Assembly: GCA_033297075.1 (NCBI GenBank)
Contig: MU858135.1
Span: 62,001 to 126,000, forward strand
Length of the DNA stretch: 64,000 nt
Origin: Rhypophila decipiens
Lineage: Eukaryota; Ascomycota; Sordariomycetes; Sordariales; Naviculisporaceae
Reading direction: 5' to 3'
The notes under the pieces are model-generated. The model did no database searches. It saw nothing but the letters and a program-made list of their open reading frames with translations, and was not told where the DNA came from. Position 1 is the first letter of the stretch. The number at the start of each line of letters is the position of its first letter. A program made the translations under genes and the position numbers. Below are positions 10,384-22,781 of this stretch, piece after piece.

Positions 10384-13300
10384 TTAAACACAAACCCTGG
10401 GCAGCGCCAAGTAAAATTCAGTCAACCCATTCACCAGCTTCTTGGGCATGGCTCCCTTGAGCAGCCAAGGAGGTCTCTCGCCAGCCGCTGTGTCTTCCTC
10501 GCCGACTGGACGATTAGCATCTTGGTCCCAGCCAAAGACAGCCGCAGTCATGGACAAGAGGCCATCTGGGGCTTGCTGCTCAACTGCCTTGGCGTCCTCC
10601 TTCTTCTTGACAAAGCCATCAACCCAACCAGCCCCATTCGCCGCAAATTCAGTCCACTTGACACTCATATCCTTCCACCTCTCAACCGGCTCCAAATCCT
10701 TCCTCTCAGCCGCCGGCTTGAAGGCTAATTGATCATCTTCAATCCTGGGAATGTACCAATCCAGACTCTTCATCTTGACCTCCTTCTCGCCCGTGGGTTT
10801 ATTCTCTACCATCTTCTCTACCATCTGCATCTTCCCATCTTTGTCCAAATCGGGAACGATATTCTGGACTCCCATTCTGGCCATGGCACTCGCCTGGAAT
10901 TTGGGAATCGTGCTCTCGGAAATCACCGGCCAGGGGGCGGCCATGCTCACGCCCAAGGTCTGGGGCCGCGTGGCTTTGTCTTGCCCATCCAAGAGAGTTG
11001 GAGGCGGGCGTGCGCGAGGTCCCAAGGCCATTATGTCCAGTTTTGGGTTGTATGCCGCCCACATGGCTACCGGGACTTGTTTTACATTTGGGGTGACCTC
11101 GCGCCATAGTTTGATTCGTTTCGACGGTTTGTCTTCGCCAAATATTCGGGTGATTGTGACTGTTAGGGTGGAATTGATTTTCTCTGTCACGTGCATCGGG
11201 CTGGAGAAGACGTCCTCGGTTTCCATCTTGCCGTCGGGGTGTCCGCCCCATCTGTTTTTGGCTGTTTTGGGCTCATCGGTGGTTCCGACGATTTTGATGG
11301 CCGAGATGGCGAACTCGGTGGTTATTCCCAGCCTGAAAGAGCCGCCTTTGACGAACCACATTGCCCCGGCGCCGGTGGAGGGGACTGTGTTGGCGTTGGC
11401 AGAAGTAGCACCCAGGGGGGAAGTAGCAGACGAAGGCATGGGAAAGTTGCCGTCTTCCAGGATGAACTTGAAGGCTGCGTTGGGGACGTATTCCGTCACT
11501 GTGCTGATAACCTTGGCATCATTGTACACGAGTTCGGCTTGCACGGGATTGGCATCGACGTCTTGACGTTCGGAACTGCCCGGGCCAGGCTGATGGGTCG
11601 TCTTCCAGAACTCGAGCAGCTCGAGTGGAGGAGGCCGACCAAGGCGGGCGCCGAACTCAATGTCGAAGCCAAAGAACCAAAAGTCGACGTGGGCAACTCC
11701 TCCGAATTCCGGACCTTCAATGTGCAGATCTGCGCCGATGTGGATGGATATGTGGATGTGAATGAACAAGATGTCGATGTCGCATTCTACGCCGATGGAG
11801 ACTGAGAACTCGACAATGTAGTGGAAGGGGTGGAAGTTGATCAGGGCATCGAAGGAGGCGTCCAGGTAGGCCGATACGGGACCGACGCTGAGCGAGACGT
11901 GAATGAGAGCGCCGGCCATGGCTGCTTTCGGGGTGATGGCAAAGTAGGACTCTCCGCGCATCTGGATGTTGTCGCCGATGACGAAGGATATGCCCAGACG
12001 TGCAGGGACGGGGTAGTATGGTGGTGGTTGGAACGCGCGGTGATAGCCGCCTATGGAAAAGACGTATTCGCCGGCGTTGGGATTGTTACCAAACCAATAT
12101 GCTAGGGCGAATCCGCCAGTGAGATGACACTGCGGGACAAGCAAGTAGGAACTGGGCGCCAGCGATGCTTCGACGCGGAAATAGCCATCAATGAGGTTCA
12201 TCTCGGCGACCATGCCAATCTCGACGTACAGAATGACGCCCTTTGGATCCGGCACATGAGGAGGAAGCTGAGCCACCGCGTCGGCGTAGATGCTGATGAC
12301 CACGCCCGAGTCGCGGAAGGCAAACATGGCTACCGCCGTGATGGCAAGGATGTCGAATGACGAGACCGTCATGCCGGCAGCAAGCTGTTCACTGGTCAGT
12401 TTATTTCCTTCACATGTATGAAACGTCAACTTGAACTTACCCAATAGCTCCCTTCTCGAGGAGTGACCCACTTTGGCGTCATGCTCTTCAAAATAGCCAT
12501 GGGATTCTGTCCGGCCCCCTGGGCATCACTGCTCTTAATGAAGGGAAACTCGGTGAGCTCGTCGATCTTTGGGCTTCGAACAATAGAGTTGAACCCGAAC
12601 CCAAGCCTGACTCCGCTGATGGTCGCAAACTCAAGCGTCACCAGCGGTCCATCGAGTTTGGCAAACAGAAAGATGCTCTTGTAATTGCCCTTTCCGTCTG
12701 GCAAGGTCACATCGCTGTACTCGCCCACACCGATGAAAGTGTAGGGCGGGAATCCGATGCCTACACCACCTCTGTAGGCTGAGGCAAAAGATCCGCCGTC
12801 AAGAGCCATAATCTCGTGCTCAAAGCCTCCTGCTATCAGGAGAGGAGGTCTGTCGAATGTAATAGCCATGCCGCGGAGAGAGATGGAGATCCGGGAGGAA
12901 GCCTCGGTTGCTAGGACGGAGAGATTGTTGAGCTTGATTCCTGCTGTCAAGAATCCGACAGAAAAGCCCAGGAGGGACAAGGTGATTGGGCCGAGCGTAA
13001 AGGTTGCGTCGAGGGTCAAGTAGATCCTTTTGGACTTGTACTCTAGTGTTATGGCTGATATGGTCAGCGGACCAAGCGTCTTGGTCAGAGAGCCTTTTGA
13101 AGGTGGGTTGACCGGGGAGACCGTGACTTCGGTACTGGGAGGCGCCAAAGGTTTGGGGTCTTTGGGCTGGTTGCCACTGCTGTTGTCGCCAGATTTGGCA
13201 TCCTTCTTGTCGGTCTTGGTTTCATCTTCAAAGACGTGATCGAGCACCACATCACCGCCGCCCTGAACGATCATAAAATGGTGGCCCTTGTTGATGACGG

Positions 13301-15803
13301 CATTGGTGACGCCAGGCTTGATGGCGCGTTTGTAGACCAGCTTGTCGTCGCCCAGATTCTCATTGAGTGCGTCTAGCTCGTACTGGAGCAGCCCCTTGAC
13401 CCCGCTCACGTAGAGGTAGAGCAGTTTGTCAAAGGGCTGGCCAAGTGTGCCCACGAGCGGAATGTCCTTGATCAGAGGAAGCTTGTCGACCGTGATGCGC
13501 AAGATTCGCGTTGTTTGGGGTGAGGTGAGGGCACCAGCAGTGCCAGTGGCAGGAAGCGCAGGCGTCGTAGTGCCCGTCGACGGCGGCGGGTTTCTGTTTC
13601 CGATCTGCATGTACGAGAACTTGACGCCCAGGACATTGACGTTCAGTACAAACACGGCCGCTCCGGATTTGTCCTTGCTGACTTCCAGGCTGACGGCGCT
13701 CCCAGCCCCGTCGGCGGCAGGAGCGATTTCTATGCCTTTGACAAACTCGGGAATCACGTCTGAACCTTCGCCTTCGCCTGCAATCGAGTCGATGATTTCT
13801 CCCAGTGTGGCCTTCTTTCCTGCAGCTGCGCCCAGATAAGCTCTCAGCTGCCATTGTGGACGACCTTTGATCGGCTTGATGGCTTCAGGATCTCCAGGCT
13901 TCCGCTTTGCAGCCGAGTCGGCGGCTGGCTTCCCCAGCTCAGCCTCAGTGCCGGCGCCGACGTACTGGTAGAATAGGCGCAGCTCCAGCGCACCCAGTGT
14001 AATGGTGCCGGTGATGAGGAAGCTCGCCGGCTGCTTGTTCTTGCTATACGTGAACAAGACATCCAGCTCAGTCAGGGTGAGCTTGCCAAGGATGTCAATG
14101 GCGGCATCCCCGACATTGTTATCCTTGTCCATGAAGCCGGCCAGTACGCCAAAGTTGAGATCCTGGACACGGCCCTGGACTCGCCATGCCCCGTCATCGT
14201 AATCGACTTGGAGCGACAAACTCGCGGGCATATACTTGGATTCGTCTTCCTTCCTGGGATTCAGCGTGAACGAAGTAGATGCCCCAAACGCAAAACTGGA
14301 CACTTTCTTGCCGCCGGGCGTTGCTGGTGTCTTTGCCACTCTTTGGGCATATACGGCCAGCGAGTCCCAAGTAAAGGGGCAAGGCACATCTGGTTCGGCG
14401 GCCAGCTCGGCTGATGGAACATCTGTCTTTCGGACGGAGGCCCGGACAAGAGTGGCCTGAAGCCCCAAGATGGACTGTGCCGGGTCTTTGGTGCTTGCAT
14501 AGCTTAGCCTGGCTACGGAAATGGCATTGGGAATTGCAGCAGGGAGGGAACCGGCCTCTGGGAACAGGTCCGAGAGCAGGATTTCATCTTTCAGCTTGTC
14601 TTCCTTCCCCTTCAGAACCCCTGGCGTCACATCCCCTGCTGGACGGTAGCTCATCAGGGTCTTGTCATACTGGAAGCTCTTGCGGGTGAGCAGCTCGCCG
14701 ACGAAGCTGTTATCGATCGAGTCGTAAGAGAGTCCGATCAGGATGGGTGGCTTCTTATTCTCGGGGTCGCTTGGTTCCCAAAAGAAGACTGTCTTAATCT
14801 TCCACCAGAAATTGCCCGCCAGGTTCTTTCCGAGCGAGACCGACAAGAGATCGATGGCTGCGGGGATATCTGGTCCTGATGGCTTAGCAACTGTGCTCGG
14901 GGGCGTTGTGTTGACTTTTGGGACCGGATCATTGCTGTTTGGATCTGTCGGCGGCGTAACTGTCTTCTTGGATCCAAGATCGGCGAGCTTCTCCCAGACT
15001 GTACTCCCATCGTCGGCAGCCTGTGTAAGGGTTATGCTGGTCTCGCCCGAGTCTTGCTGCAACCAAAAGTTGAAGCCGCTGATGGTGACTTGCAAAGTCA
15101 TGGACCATCCGCTCGTGACGGACCACTTGAGCTTGTTGTCCTTGTCCAGCATTGCGACTCCATACGACGTCCGCTGCATGTGAAAAGTGATAGGCCCAAG
15201 GTCTCCAATGTCAAGATCCAGCTCCTCTTTCAGAACCTTTTGCATTTCGTTAAAGGCCGGCTTTGGCGAGATCTTTTCTTTGGTCTGGGGGTCTTCCTTG
15301 GAGTCCAAGTCTAGTGCAAATACCAGGGCAGTGCTGGTCACTCGGGTTTGGCCTGTCACAAGCCATACGCCGTTGCGAACTTGGGGATTGTCTTCTGGGT
15401 TGACCAGCTTGACGGGAACCTGGCTGTCCGCAGCATTGAGTAGAGCCGTGAGAATCTTTGAGACCACCCCGTCTCCGGGGAGTTTTGGCTCCCCGGTGAA
15501 AGCTTCGAGAATCTCCTTGAGAGACCCGGACCAGGATTCCTTCTGATCCAGGGCCAAGAGGACCGTGTCCTCACTGTTATCGACAGAAAAGGGTTTGAGA
15601 AGCTTGAACCGGCCGTTGTTGGCATCACTGCTGAACTTGAGCTTGAAGAAGCGCTCTGGCGTGGCGACAAAGTTGGGCGGTCTCTTTTCGATGGTTTCGA
15701 TGGAGATAGGACTCTTGATGGCTTCATCTTGGAGAAAGCTCTGCCACGTGGAGGACACCTCGGCCACGCCTGCTTGGTCGGTTGTGAGGATAGACAGGGC
15801 CAT
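10384..15803 (-). CDS. Giant DUF6603-domain protein
   Basis: Exon 1 is 15803-12441 and exon 2 is 12384-10384; the 56-bp intron has GTAAGT, branch-like CTGAC and ACAG in phase 0. The spliced product is 1787 aa. Recognition rests on the segment around residues 900-1130, with GIGFPPYTFIGVGEY, KLDGPLVTLEFATISGVRLG and FGFNSIVR, which match my memory of the DUF6603 family, known mainly from large bacterial proteins. Before it lie about 900 residues of beta-rich sequence with a Lys/Asp/Pro linker (about residues 855-905); after it come glycine/aromatic-rich strands with HIHISIHIGADLHI. No signal peptide or membrane anchor is seen. The single intron in a 5.4-kb gene is few for this organism. It is transcribed divergently from the 1309-aa gene, which suggests coexpression (inference). 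Function unknown. Confidence 0.88.
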
Positions 15804-16692
15804 GGCGGCTGTTGCTTACGGTGAGGTCTATCTCAAGGTCTATCCCACGGACCCCAACTGGGCTGGTCTTCTGGTGCAGGTATGATGTTGCCGAGACTGA
15901 CCTGTCGGCTCATACACACAAAGTAAACAATGTTTGGCACTTTCCAAGATGGGCATGGAGTCCCACAGCGCCGACAGCCAGCACGCTGTACTATGAGAAC
16001 TTGCACCTTGGCTTGATTTACTTGGAACTGTGTGCGGTTCTCAATTCTCTCACTCTGACAGTCTGCGGGCTTCGTCACTAGTGTCCCGTCCCATAGCACA
16101 GGTACCTTCTCACTTCCATCTTCGCAAATGTGCTTCAAGGTGGTCACCTCGCCCAGGCCCCAATCATGATGTTCTTTGGCTGCACATCTTTTACGACTTT
16201 ACTGCGTCACATCCACTAGCCACGTCTGTTATGCATGGCTTCGGAAAAGTCTTATCTCTGGACGGGACAGCGCAGACATTTCCAATAGTGGCGCCACTGG
16301 CGTGAGCTGAAACTTGGTGATAATGGTCAGACGAGTCGAACGTCCCCGCACTTTGCTGTCGAGGTGATCAAAACCCCGGCCACCCGCTAGAAGCATATGC
16401 ATATATGCGACTATCAGATCTCCCGAGTTGTTGACTCGGGAGCATGTGACGAGAGATGACGAGAGGACTTGGACAGAATTGGAGAATATTGGGGTCTGAT
16501 GTACATTTCTGGTGACATGACGGCGCACAGGTTGGAGCCACTAGTTGGGACTACCGGCCCTCTGAACTTGAAGCTCGCAACTTGCCGGGCTCATTTGGCC
16601 GTGTCTGGTGTCAACGATCCACTCACTTGGTGAGCTCGATGCCTTCAAACCATCATTGATCCAAACATTCATCAAAGATCAAGACCGTAATC
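15804..16692. promoter_or_regulatory. Shared divergent promoter region of the two giant genes
   Basis: 889 bp lie between the start codons of the minus-strand DUF6603 gene and the plus-strand 1309-aa gene. No open frame of its own is convincing, so the interval must hold both promoters. I see no clear TATA box or palindromic operator; joint regulation is inferred from the head-to-head arrangement only. Confidence 0.55.
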
Positions 16693-19600
16693 ATGGTCGT
16701 CGCTCCACCAAGGCTGTTGCCCATGCAGCACATGGCCAGGGCCATCCAGAAGGCCACCGGCCCCGGCCCGGATCCACCTCTTCTTGGTCCGGACGAGATG
16801 CAGCTCTACAGTTACTACCGTCCTGGACTTTCCGCTGGAACATACGAAGTCTCGGTTGTACAGGAAATCGACGCGGCAGTTCCTACTGCAGCCAAAAGGC
16901 AGACTCTCACGGTCACCAACGTACGCAATGTCCGCGATGGCAACCCCGACCCCAAGATAGAGACACTAGTGGGAGACGCGGAGCCGCAGCGGTTCGAGGT
17001 TGTTGTGCCCAGATTCACACTGGACCCGGAGCTCATCAACAGCTACTATCCACCAGATGGACACCAGGACGAGGGCCGCATTCTGCCTCACATCGTGCTC
17101 AACGATCCCCACTACCCGTGGGAGATTGATGCAGGAAGCACGACAAACATGGCAGGTCCCATTGACGGACCGAAAAACGACCGCAACATGGTGCCTTGGA
17201 TAGGACTGGTCGTGTTTGACCCCGATGAGCTCCGACTGGATGACAAAGAGATCAAGGCCCTGAGAATTCCAGGCGTCACTGATGTTGCTCAGCAAAACGC
17301 CAACGGAACCTTTACCATGGCTGTCAAGGACTACTTTGACGATACCAAGTTCATACCAAAGCAATCACAAATTGACATTGACAAAGGCTACGGTGATAAT
17401 AAAGCCTTGAAAGACCGAATCAGGGGCACCACAGACCTGGCCAAGGTCATGTTCCCAACCAAAGAGCTCTTTGCCGACATGTTTAGCGACTGCGAGTCCA
17501 TGAAGTATCTCGCCCATGTCAGAAACATCAACACCGTTGGCTTCCCAAATGCCGGCGTCGAACAGCTGGGTCTCTACTCGGTCGTTGTCTCATCCAGGAC
17601 CGGGCGGTTTGACATTACCAAGCCGACGACTCAAGTTGTCCATCTGGTGTCGATAGAGAACTTTGACTCGACAGTTCCCGGCATCCAAGCCTGGTTGGGA
17701 ACGGACCCAGCCACAAGGAAAGGACCGGATCGAATCGGCATCTTCTCGCTGCACTCCTGGGTCTACACGGCCCTGCCACCAGATCCGATCAACTTTGTCG
17801 ACACTGTTGAGAACTTGGTCCGGAAGCAGCAAATGCTGAGAGCAGATCAACCGACCCTGGACGCCATCAATGAAGGGATAAAGAACATAGCCGACGGCAA
17901 GGATGAGACGGCCAAGACGTCTGCGAAGCAAAAAGCCTCCCAGGTGCTGCTGGACCGTCTGTCAGCAGGCTACACGTTTGCACGCTGGCGATGCGAGACG
18001 GGAGAAGAAACCACGGCCCTCAACAGGGGCCCCCTTGTTCCGGTCCGTCAACCAGCGAAGCCAGCTTCAGACCTACCAGACTGCTCCAACACGTCCAAAG
18101 AGTTTCAGATTCTCGACAAGGACACGGGCCTGATGGACTTGTCTTACTCTACCGCCTGGCAACTGGGCAAGACGCTTGCGATTGCCGACACGGTGTTTAG
18201 TGCAGCCATGTTGAGGTTCAGATCGGCTCTGCATAACGCGACAGCGGGCACCACTAGAGCCATGCTAAACAAGATGAAGCCCAAGGACGAGCTTCTCAGA
18301 TCGCTCTCTGTCTCTCTCCAGCGGGCAAACGACCTCAGCTGTGGAACTCCAGGACATCCAGAACGGCTGAGGTGCAAATGTCCGGCTGGTCCGGTCACAG
18401 ACGTGACAGAGGACGAAGCGAGACCCGTGTTTAAACGCAACATGGCAGCTGGTGTTCTCAGTCATTCCCTCGCCGGCACCATGCCCTTCACTGGCCTCAA
18501 CAAAGAGCCAGCCAATGACGATGACTGGGTTACCATCCACAACTGGATGGCTGACAAGCTCTTTTTGGCCGACATTCCTCCCCATTATCTCATCCCCGAA
18601 GCATCATTTGTCCCTCCCGAAGCCATCCGCTTCTTCTATGTTGATGACTTTTGGCTTGACTGTCTGCTCGATGGCGCACTGTCGGTGGCCAACCATCTCG
18701 ACCGGGACGACGACATCCTCCGGACCGAGGTCAAGACACGCTTCAACACGTATCTCCAGACCCCCGTGCCAGACACAGGCATCAAGCCGCAAATCCCGTC
18801 CTACGGATTCATCCTCAGATCCAAAATCATCGAGACCATGCCCGATCTGCGCATCACTGTCAAGTGGACAGTCCCCGATCCCAAGGGCGAAGTGCGCCAT
18901 CCAGTGTGTCGATACACGCGTTTTGACAAGACTACCTTGATATGTCTGCTCGACCGCCAGCCCGAAGAGCTCGACTCCATTGAACTAGCACAGCCGCCGC
19001 ACCAGCAGCGCTTCAGCTTGGGATACAACCTCTACGGTGAGCGCAAGGACAAAGACGGCGTCACCAATCTCCCAGGCCGCCTGATCTTTAAGATCCGGAA
19101 ACTTTACACCAACGGGGCGCCCGAGACAGGAGAGTGGTTTATGGCAACAAAACAGCCAAAGATGGCACCCGACACCAACTTGGCCAATGCCGACAAGATT
19201 GACCAGACCCGAGCATGGTACAACTGGGACACGCGGTGTATCCAGCTGCGCACGATGATGGACGACTTGACGAAACTTCTTGACCGCAATGCAGGCGAGA
19301 GCTATGAGAAAGACGGCAAAACGCTGATAGACACCGGGGAGTACCATGATCCCGTGCCCAATTCCTGCGCGCTAGGGATCGAGCTGAATGATCCGAGCTA
19401 CTATTTTACCATTCGCCCGCCCAAGATGGAAGGCAAGATGGTGCCCAAGCCGAAGGATGGGTCCGAGGTGAAACCGCCCGACAAGGTGATTGTGCCGCGT
19501 GATAGACAGCTCTACATCAACACATCTGCCAAGAAGCTTGCTCCTCCGAAGCCGTTGGTGATGCGGATGGCGAAACGGACTATCCTGCCAGCTGTAGCCG

Positions 19601-20622
19601 CAGCTACCTTGCCAGCCTCGGAGACACTGACACCGTCCCCGCCAGCAAATGTACCACCACCAGGCCACGCACCGCATATCCAGGCCAAGACAGTACCATT
19701 TCCCTCGTCTGCCATGGCCTTGCGCAATCGTCCCTCTTCTTCAAGTGCGCCCAAGTCTAGCCTAGCCGGACCCTCGATCCCTCGCCCAGTCGCTGGTATT
19801 GCAGCAGCAGCAGCAGCAGCAGCAGCAGCTCCCAGCATCCCATTCACCCAACTTACCTCCCAGTTCACCCTAACCCTCTACGCAGATTACAAGGCCTTTC
19901 CCAAAAATCCAACCCGCACAAGAGATGGTTTTGATCCGTTGGCATACCTCCCCACCAAGAACGTCTTTTTATACGACCTGATATTTTCCCTGCGCAAAAA
20001 CAGCAACAACCTAGTGTCCTCATACCCCTTGCTCGAAATCCAGATCGACATCCCCACTGATCCTGTCCCTCCGTTGCCGAAAATCGGTCCAGGCGTGGAT
20101 CCCAATGCCAAAGATCCCACCAAAGATCCCGCCAAAGAACCGCTCATCAAGGGCGATTATCGCGGTGGTGGAGTCAAGATGCTTTCCAATCAGCGATTTG
20201 TGCCCTTGTTGTATACAGACCCCGAGGCGGGCTACCTTCGTGTGCGTGTGATGCCAAGAACAGCTGAAGACAGTTTTCGTTTTGTCTTGTCTGATGCTAA
20301 GAGCGACGAATTGTGTTTTAGATTGGCAGAGCCCGAGGTGGTAAAAGTCAAGAATGGCCAGTCGATTTCCCTTGTTGGCGGAGGGGGAAGTACCGTGTGG
20401 AGAGGCGTGAGTACCATTACGATGGTGGAGATTTATGCTGTAGGCGAGGATAAAGGTGGTTTGGGGGCTGGAGGAAGTTCGGGAGGGAGTGATGGTGTTG
20501 CTGGGGGGAAACAGACGACTTGGCCTGTTACGAGTAGTATCGAGGTTGTAAAATGGGATACCAGGGATGCGGAGGATGTCAAGATGCAGGGGGATGAGGA
20601 TAAGGAGGTTGGGCGGACATAG
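16693..20622 (+). CDS. Large protein of unknown function, partner of the DUF6603 gene
   Basis: A single exon of 3930 bp, 1309 aa, starting at the first in-frame ATG (TCATGG). The N-terminal 200 residues have SYYRPGLSAGTYEV, FEVVVPRFTLDPELI, LPHIVLNDPHYPWE and WIGLVVFD; further on come LSYSTAWQLGKTLAIAD and LIPEASF...PPEAIRFFYVDDFWLD. I associate these motifs with uncharacterised bacterial proteins but cannot name the family. A Pro/Ala-rich linker with an 11-Ala run (about residues 1036-1046) separates a C-terminal beta-rich part that contains a KDPTKDPAKEP stretch; the last 60 residues are Gly-rich and acidic. No signal peptide or membrane helix is seen. The absence of introns over 3.9 kb fits recent transfer or strong selection. 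Enzymatic activity cannot be inferred. Confidence 0.85.
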   Translation: MVVAPPRLLPMQHMARAIQKATGPGPDPPLLGPDEMQLYSYYRPGLSAGTYEVSVVQEIDAAVPTAAKRQTLTVTNVRNVRDGNPDPKIETLVGDAEPQRFEVVVPRFTLDPELINSYYPPDGHQDEGRILPHIVLNDPHYPWEIDAGSTTNMAGPIDGPKNDRNMVPWIGLVVFDPDELRLDDKEIKALRIPGVTDVAQQNANGTFTMAVKDYFDDTKFIPKQSQIDIDKGYGDNKALKDRIRGTTDLAKVMFPTKELFADMFSDCESMKYLAHVRNINTVGFPNAGVEQLGLYSVVVSSRTGRFDITKPTTQVVHLVSIENFDSTVPGIQAWLGTDPATRKGPDRIGIFSLHSWVYTALPPDPINFVDTVENLVRKQQMLRADQPTLDAINEGIKNIADGKDETAKTSAKQKASQVLLDRLSAGYTFARWRCETGEETTALNRGPLVPVRQPAKPASDLPDCSNTSKEFQILDKDTGLMDLSYSTAWQLGKTLAIADTVFSAAMLRFRSALHNATAGTTRAMLNKMKPKDELLRSLSVSLQRANDLSCGTPGHPERLRCKCPAGPVTDVTEDEARPVFKRNMAAGVLSHSLAGTMPFTGLNKEPANDDDWVTIHNWMADKLFLADIPPHYLIPEASFVPPEAIRFFYVDDFWLDCLLDGALSVANHLDRDDDILRTEVKTRFNTYLQTPVPDTGIKPQIPSYGFILRSKIIETMPDLRITVKWTVPDPKGEVRHPVCRYTRFDKTTLICLLDRQPEELDSIELAQPPHQQRFSLGYNLYGERKDKDGVTNLPGRLIFKIRKLYTNGAPETGEWFMATKQPKMAPDTNLANADKIDQTRAWYNWDTRCIQLRTMMDDLTKLLDRNAGESYEKDGKTLIDTGEYHDPVPNSCALGIELNDPSYYFTIRPPKMEGKMVPKPKDGSEVKPPDKVIVPRDRQLYINTSAKKLAPPKPLVMRMAKRTILPAVAAATLPASETLTPSPPANVPPPGHAPHIQAKTVPFPSSAMALRNRPSSSSAPKSSLAGPSIPRPVAGIAAAAAAAAAAPSIPFTQLTSQFTLTLYADYKAFPKNPTRTRDGFDPLAYLPTKNVFLYDLIFSLRKNSNNLVSSYPLLEIQIDIPTDPVPPLPKIGPGVDPNAKDPTKDPAKEPLIKGDYRGGGVKMLSNQRFVPLLYTDPEAGYLRVRVMPRTAEDSFRFVLSDAKSDELCFRLAEPEVVKVKNGQSISLVGGGGSTVWRGVSTITMVEIYAVGEDKGGLGAGGSSGGSDGVAGGKQTTWPVTSSIEVVKWDTRDAEDVKMQGDEDKEVGRT

Positions 20623-22682
20623 GGCTGTTGAATTGGACCGTGACTGTATGAACTGTTCTCTTTTGTTTCGGGCATCTTTGATGGGTCTTGTCTATTTTCA
20701 TTTCAATCATGTACTTGCGTCCTCATCATGCGTCTTGTCTTGGTTTACTCTGAATGAAGCCTGTTTTGGACGGGAACTGCATGTCTTGAAAGTGAAATCA
20801 AGAACAAGACTCAACCTTGGCAGGTCGCACATCGCTCTGCAGTGCTAGGTGGTACGCCCAGGCACCAAGATCCAGTGCTCAACTCAGGCTCGCTATGATT
20901 CAACCATGGTTCGATGCCATGTTATTGTGGGACACTTTCGTAACTTGCAACGCAATGGCAAAGGGTATGAGAAACATTATTTCAGCTCTTAGTTACACTC
21001 CGGTAGCTGCCAGGGTTGTTGCTCTTGAAGTATGGGTTCTCCTTCATCCATCAGCGTCATTGCTAGTATTTTTACAGCAACTCAGACGTTCCACTTTCCC
21101 AGGAATCTCCAACATGAACCGCTCCATGGGTGATGTGCCGGCCAAAGAAGCATCCGTTGCCATCCTGGTGGCAAGAAAAGGGGGCAGGGTGGTGTTGAGC
21201 TGTTGAAATGTTTGAATAATATCATGAGGCTTTGTCGACTTGGAATTGTGAATTTCAGTAGGAATAGAAGCCAGGTTTCGTCTTGTAAGACGTCGAGCGG
21301 CTTGCAACGAATATTGGCTATCAGTTGTTGCAAGATGTCGCCTGGCAAAGAGCACTCACTTGTGTTAGCGAGCTCCGTCGGTCAGTGGGCGTGATGCCGA
21401 ATGCAAGGCTGTGTAAGGTGTGATAGCAGACAAGATAATTACCTGTGTGGGTTGGCAGAGGAGCCCGAACCTCTCGGACGCTGGTCATGATCACGTCTCT
21501 CTTGGAATGAGAGAGAAGTAATGACAGCCATAGTGGTCAGAAGACAATGAAACCTGTCAGACAAGATGGGTAGGGGTTGTGAATGTTGAGAGGACAAAGC
21601 ACAGAATGGGAATCTTGATTCGGTAAATATCGACGACCGACTGGGTCAGCAACAAACCACCGGCTGGGGTGGCAGAAGGTCTACTGTTTCTCCTGAACAA
21701 GCAAACAGGGGAACGCCTCCTGTTTATGTGCCGAGTGGTTTCCTTTTCTTCTCATTTCGAGTTGACCCAGACCAAGAATGCCTTGCAACGATTTCATTTT
21801 CCCGGGAGGTGTGGGATGCAGCAACAGGGATTTCTCCTTCGAGGGGAGCGTGACGGGAAAGCAACTCAAAAGGTCATCGACCCAGTAGCCGCCACAGCCG
21901 CGACCAATTTCAGCATTTTGATGATCACGTGGGTATGGTCAATGTCTGGAAACCTTCAGGTTGCCCACCTCCAGGCTCCCAGGCTCACTGACCATGACCT
22001 GAGAGGTCTATATTCCCCGATTCATCCGATGTTTAGAAAGCCTCTTTCGCACGCAAGTGTAACGCTGGATATCATCATACTGCTTTCATACTAGGGCAGC
22101 AATGGGTAAAGGCAGCAGTGACACCATATGCAGTGGAATAATGAATGATGAATGGATTGCACAGCATGTATAGGTACAAATCGATATGTGCCTTACCCTG
22201 GGACCCCCATGATCGGTTCTATCATCTACCGTCTCACCCTCAATATCAAGCCGCGCCCCTAATTGCTGTAAAAACCAACGGCATCGCCTGTCTCCAGCAG
22301 CATCTGTCTCTGAGTCGGTTACACGAAATGCAAGCAATCTTGGAATGCAACCCCTGCATGCAGGCTTTATGCTGTTGGTTCACGATTCTGGGGGATTTTC
22401 AACGCCTTGCTCACCGAAAACCGGGTTATGGCAAGACAGCGGCATGTTGGGAGGGTGCCCTACATAAATTAATGTGGAAAAAATACAGAAGAAGGAAGGC
22501 GATCAACTTCGGCACATGTACATTTTGAAATAATGACATTAACCTGATGTCTCACAATAGCAGGCGAACCATTTACAACTCTCTCTCTCTTTTCGGAATC
22601 CTTTGCGCGTCCCACTCATTCACCAGTCTGCATATGAGCAGTCATAACCTGTTAAGAAGAAGAAAAAAGGCAAACAAACCCC
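20623..22682. other. Gene-poor region upstream of the tRNA pair
   Basis: About 2 kb with only short overlapping frames on both strands, none with family motifs or sensible splice partners. I see no gene here. Confidence 0.6.
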
Positions 22683-22689
22683 AAAAAAA
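22683..22689 (-). terminator. Pol III terminator of tRNA-Cys
   Basis: Seven A on the plus strand (T7 on the transcript strand) lie 20 bases beyond the 3' end of the tRNA-Cys gene, the usual Pol III stop. Confidence 0.75.
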
Positions 22690-22709
22690 GCCACCAGAAG
22701 TAAAAGTAA

Positions 22710-22781
22710 AGGTTCGAAGGCGATTTGAACGCCTGACCTACCGGACTGCAGCCGGTTGCTCTACCCCTGAGCTACCGAACC
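22710..22781 (-). tRNA. tRNA-Cys (GCA)
   Basis: The minus strand folds as a full cloverleaf: acceptor GGTTCGG with TCGAACC, D-arm GCTC/GAGC, anticodon arm ACCGG-CTGCAGT-CCGGT with anticodon GCA, T-arm AGGCG-TTCAAAT-CGCCT, and discriminator T at 22710 as expected for Cys. No intron. A T-run terminator follows. Confidence 0.97.
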
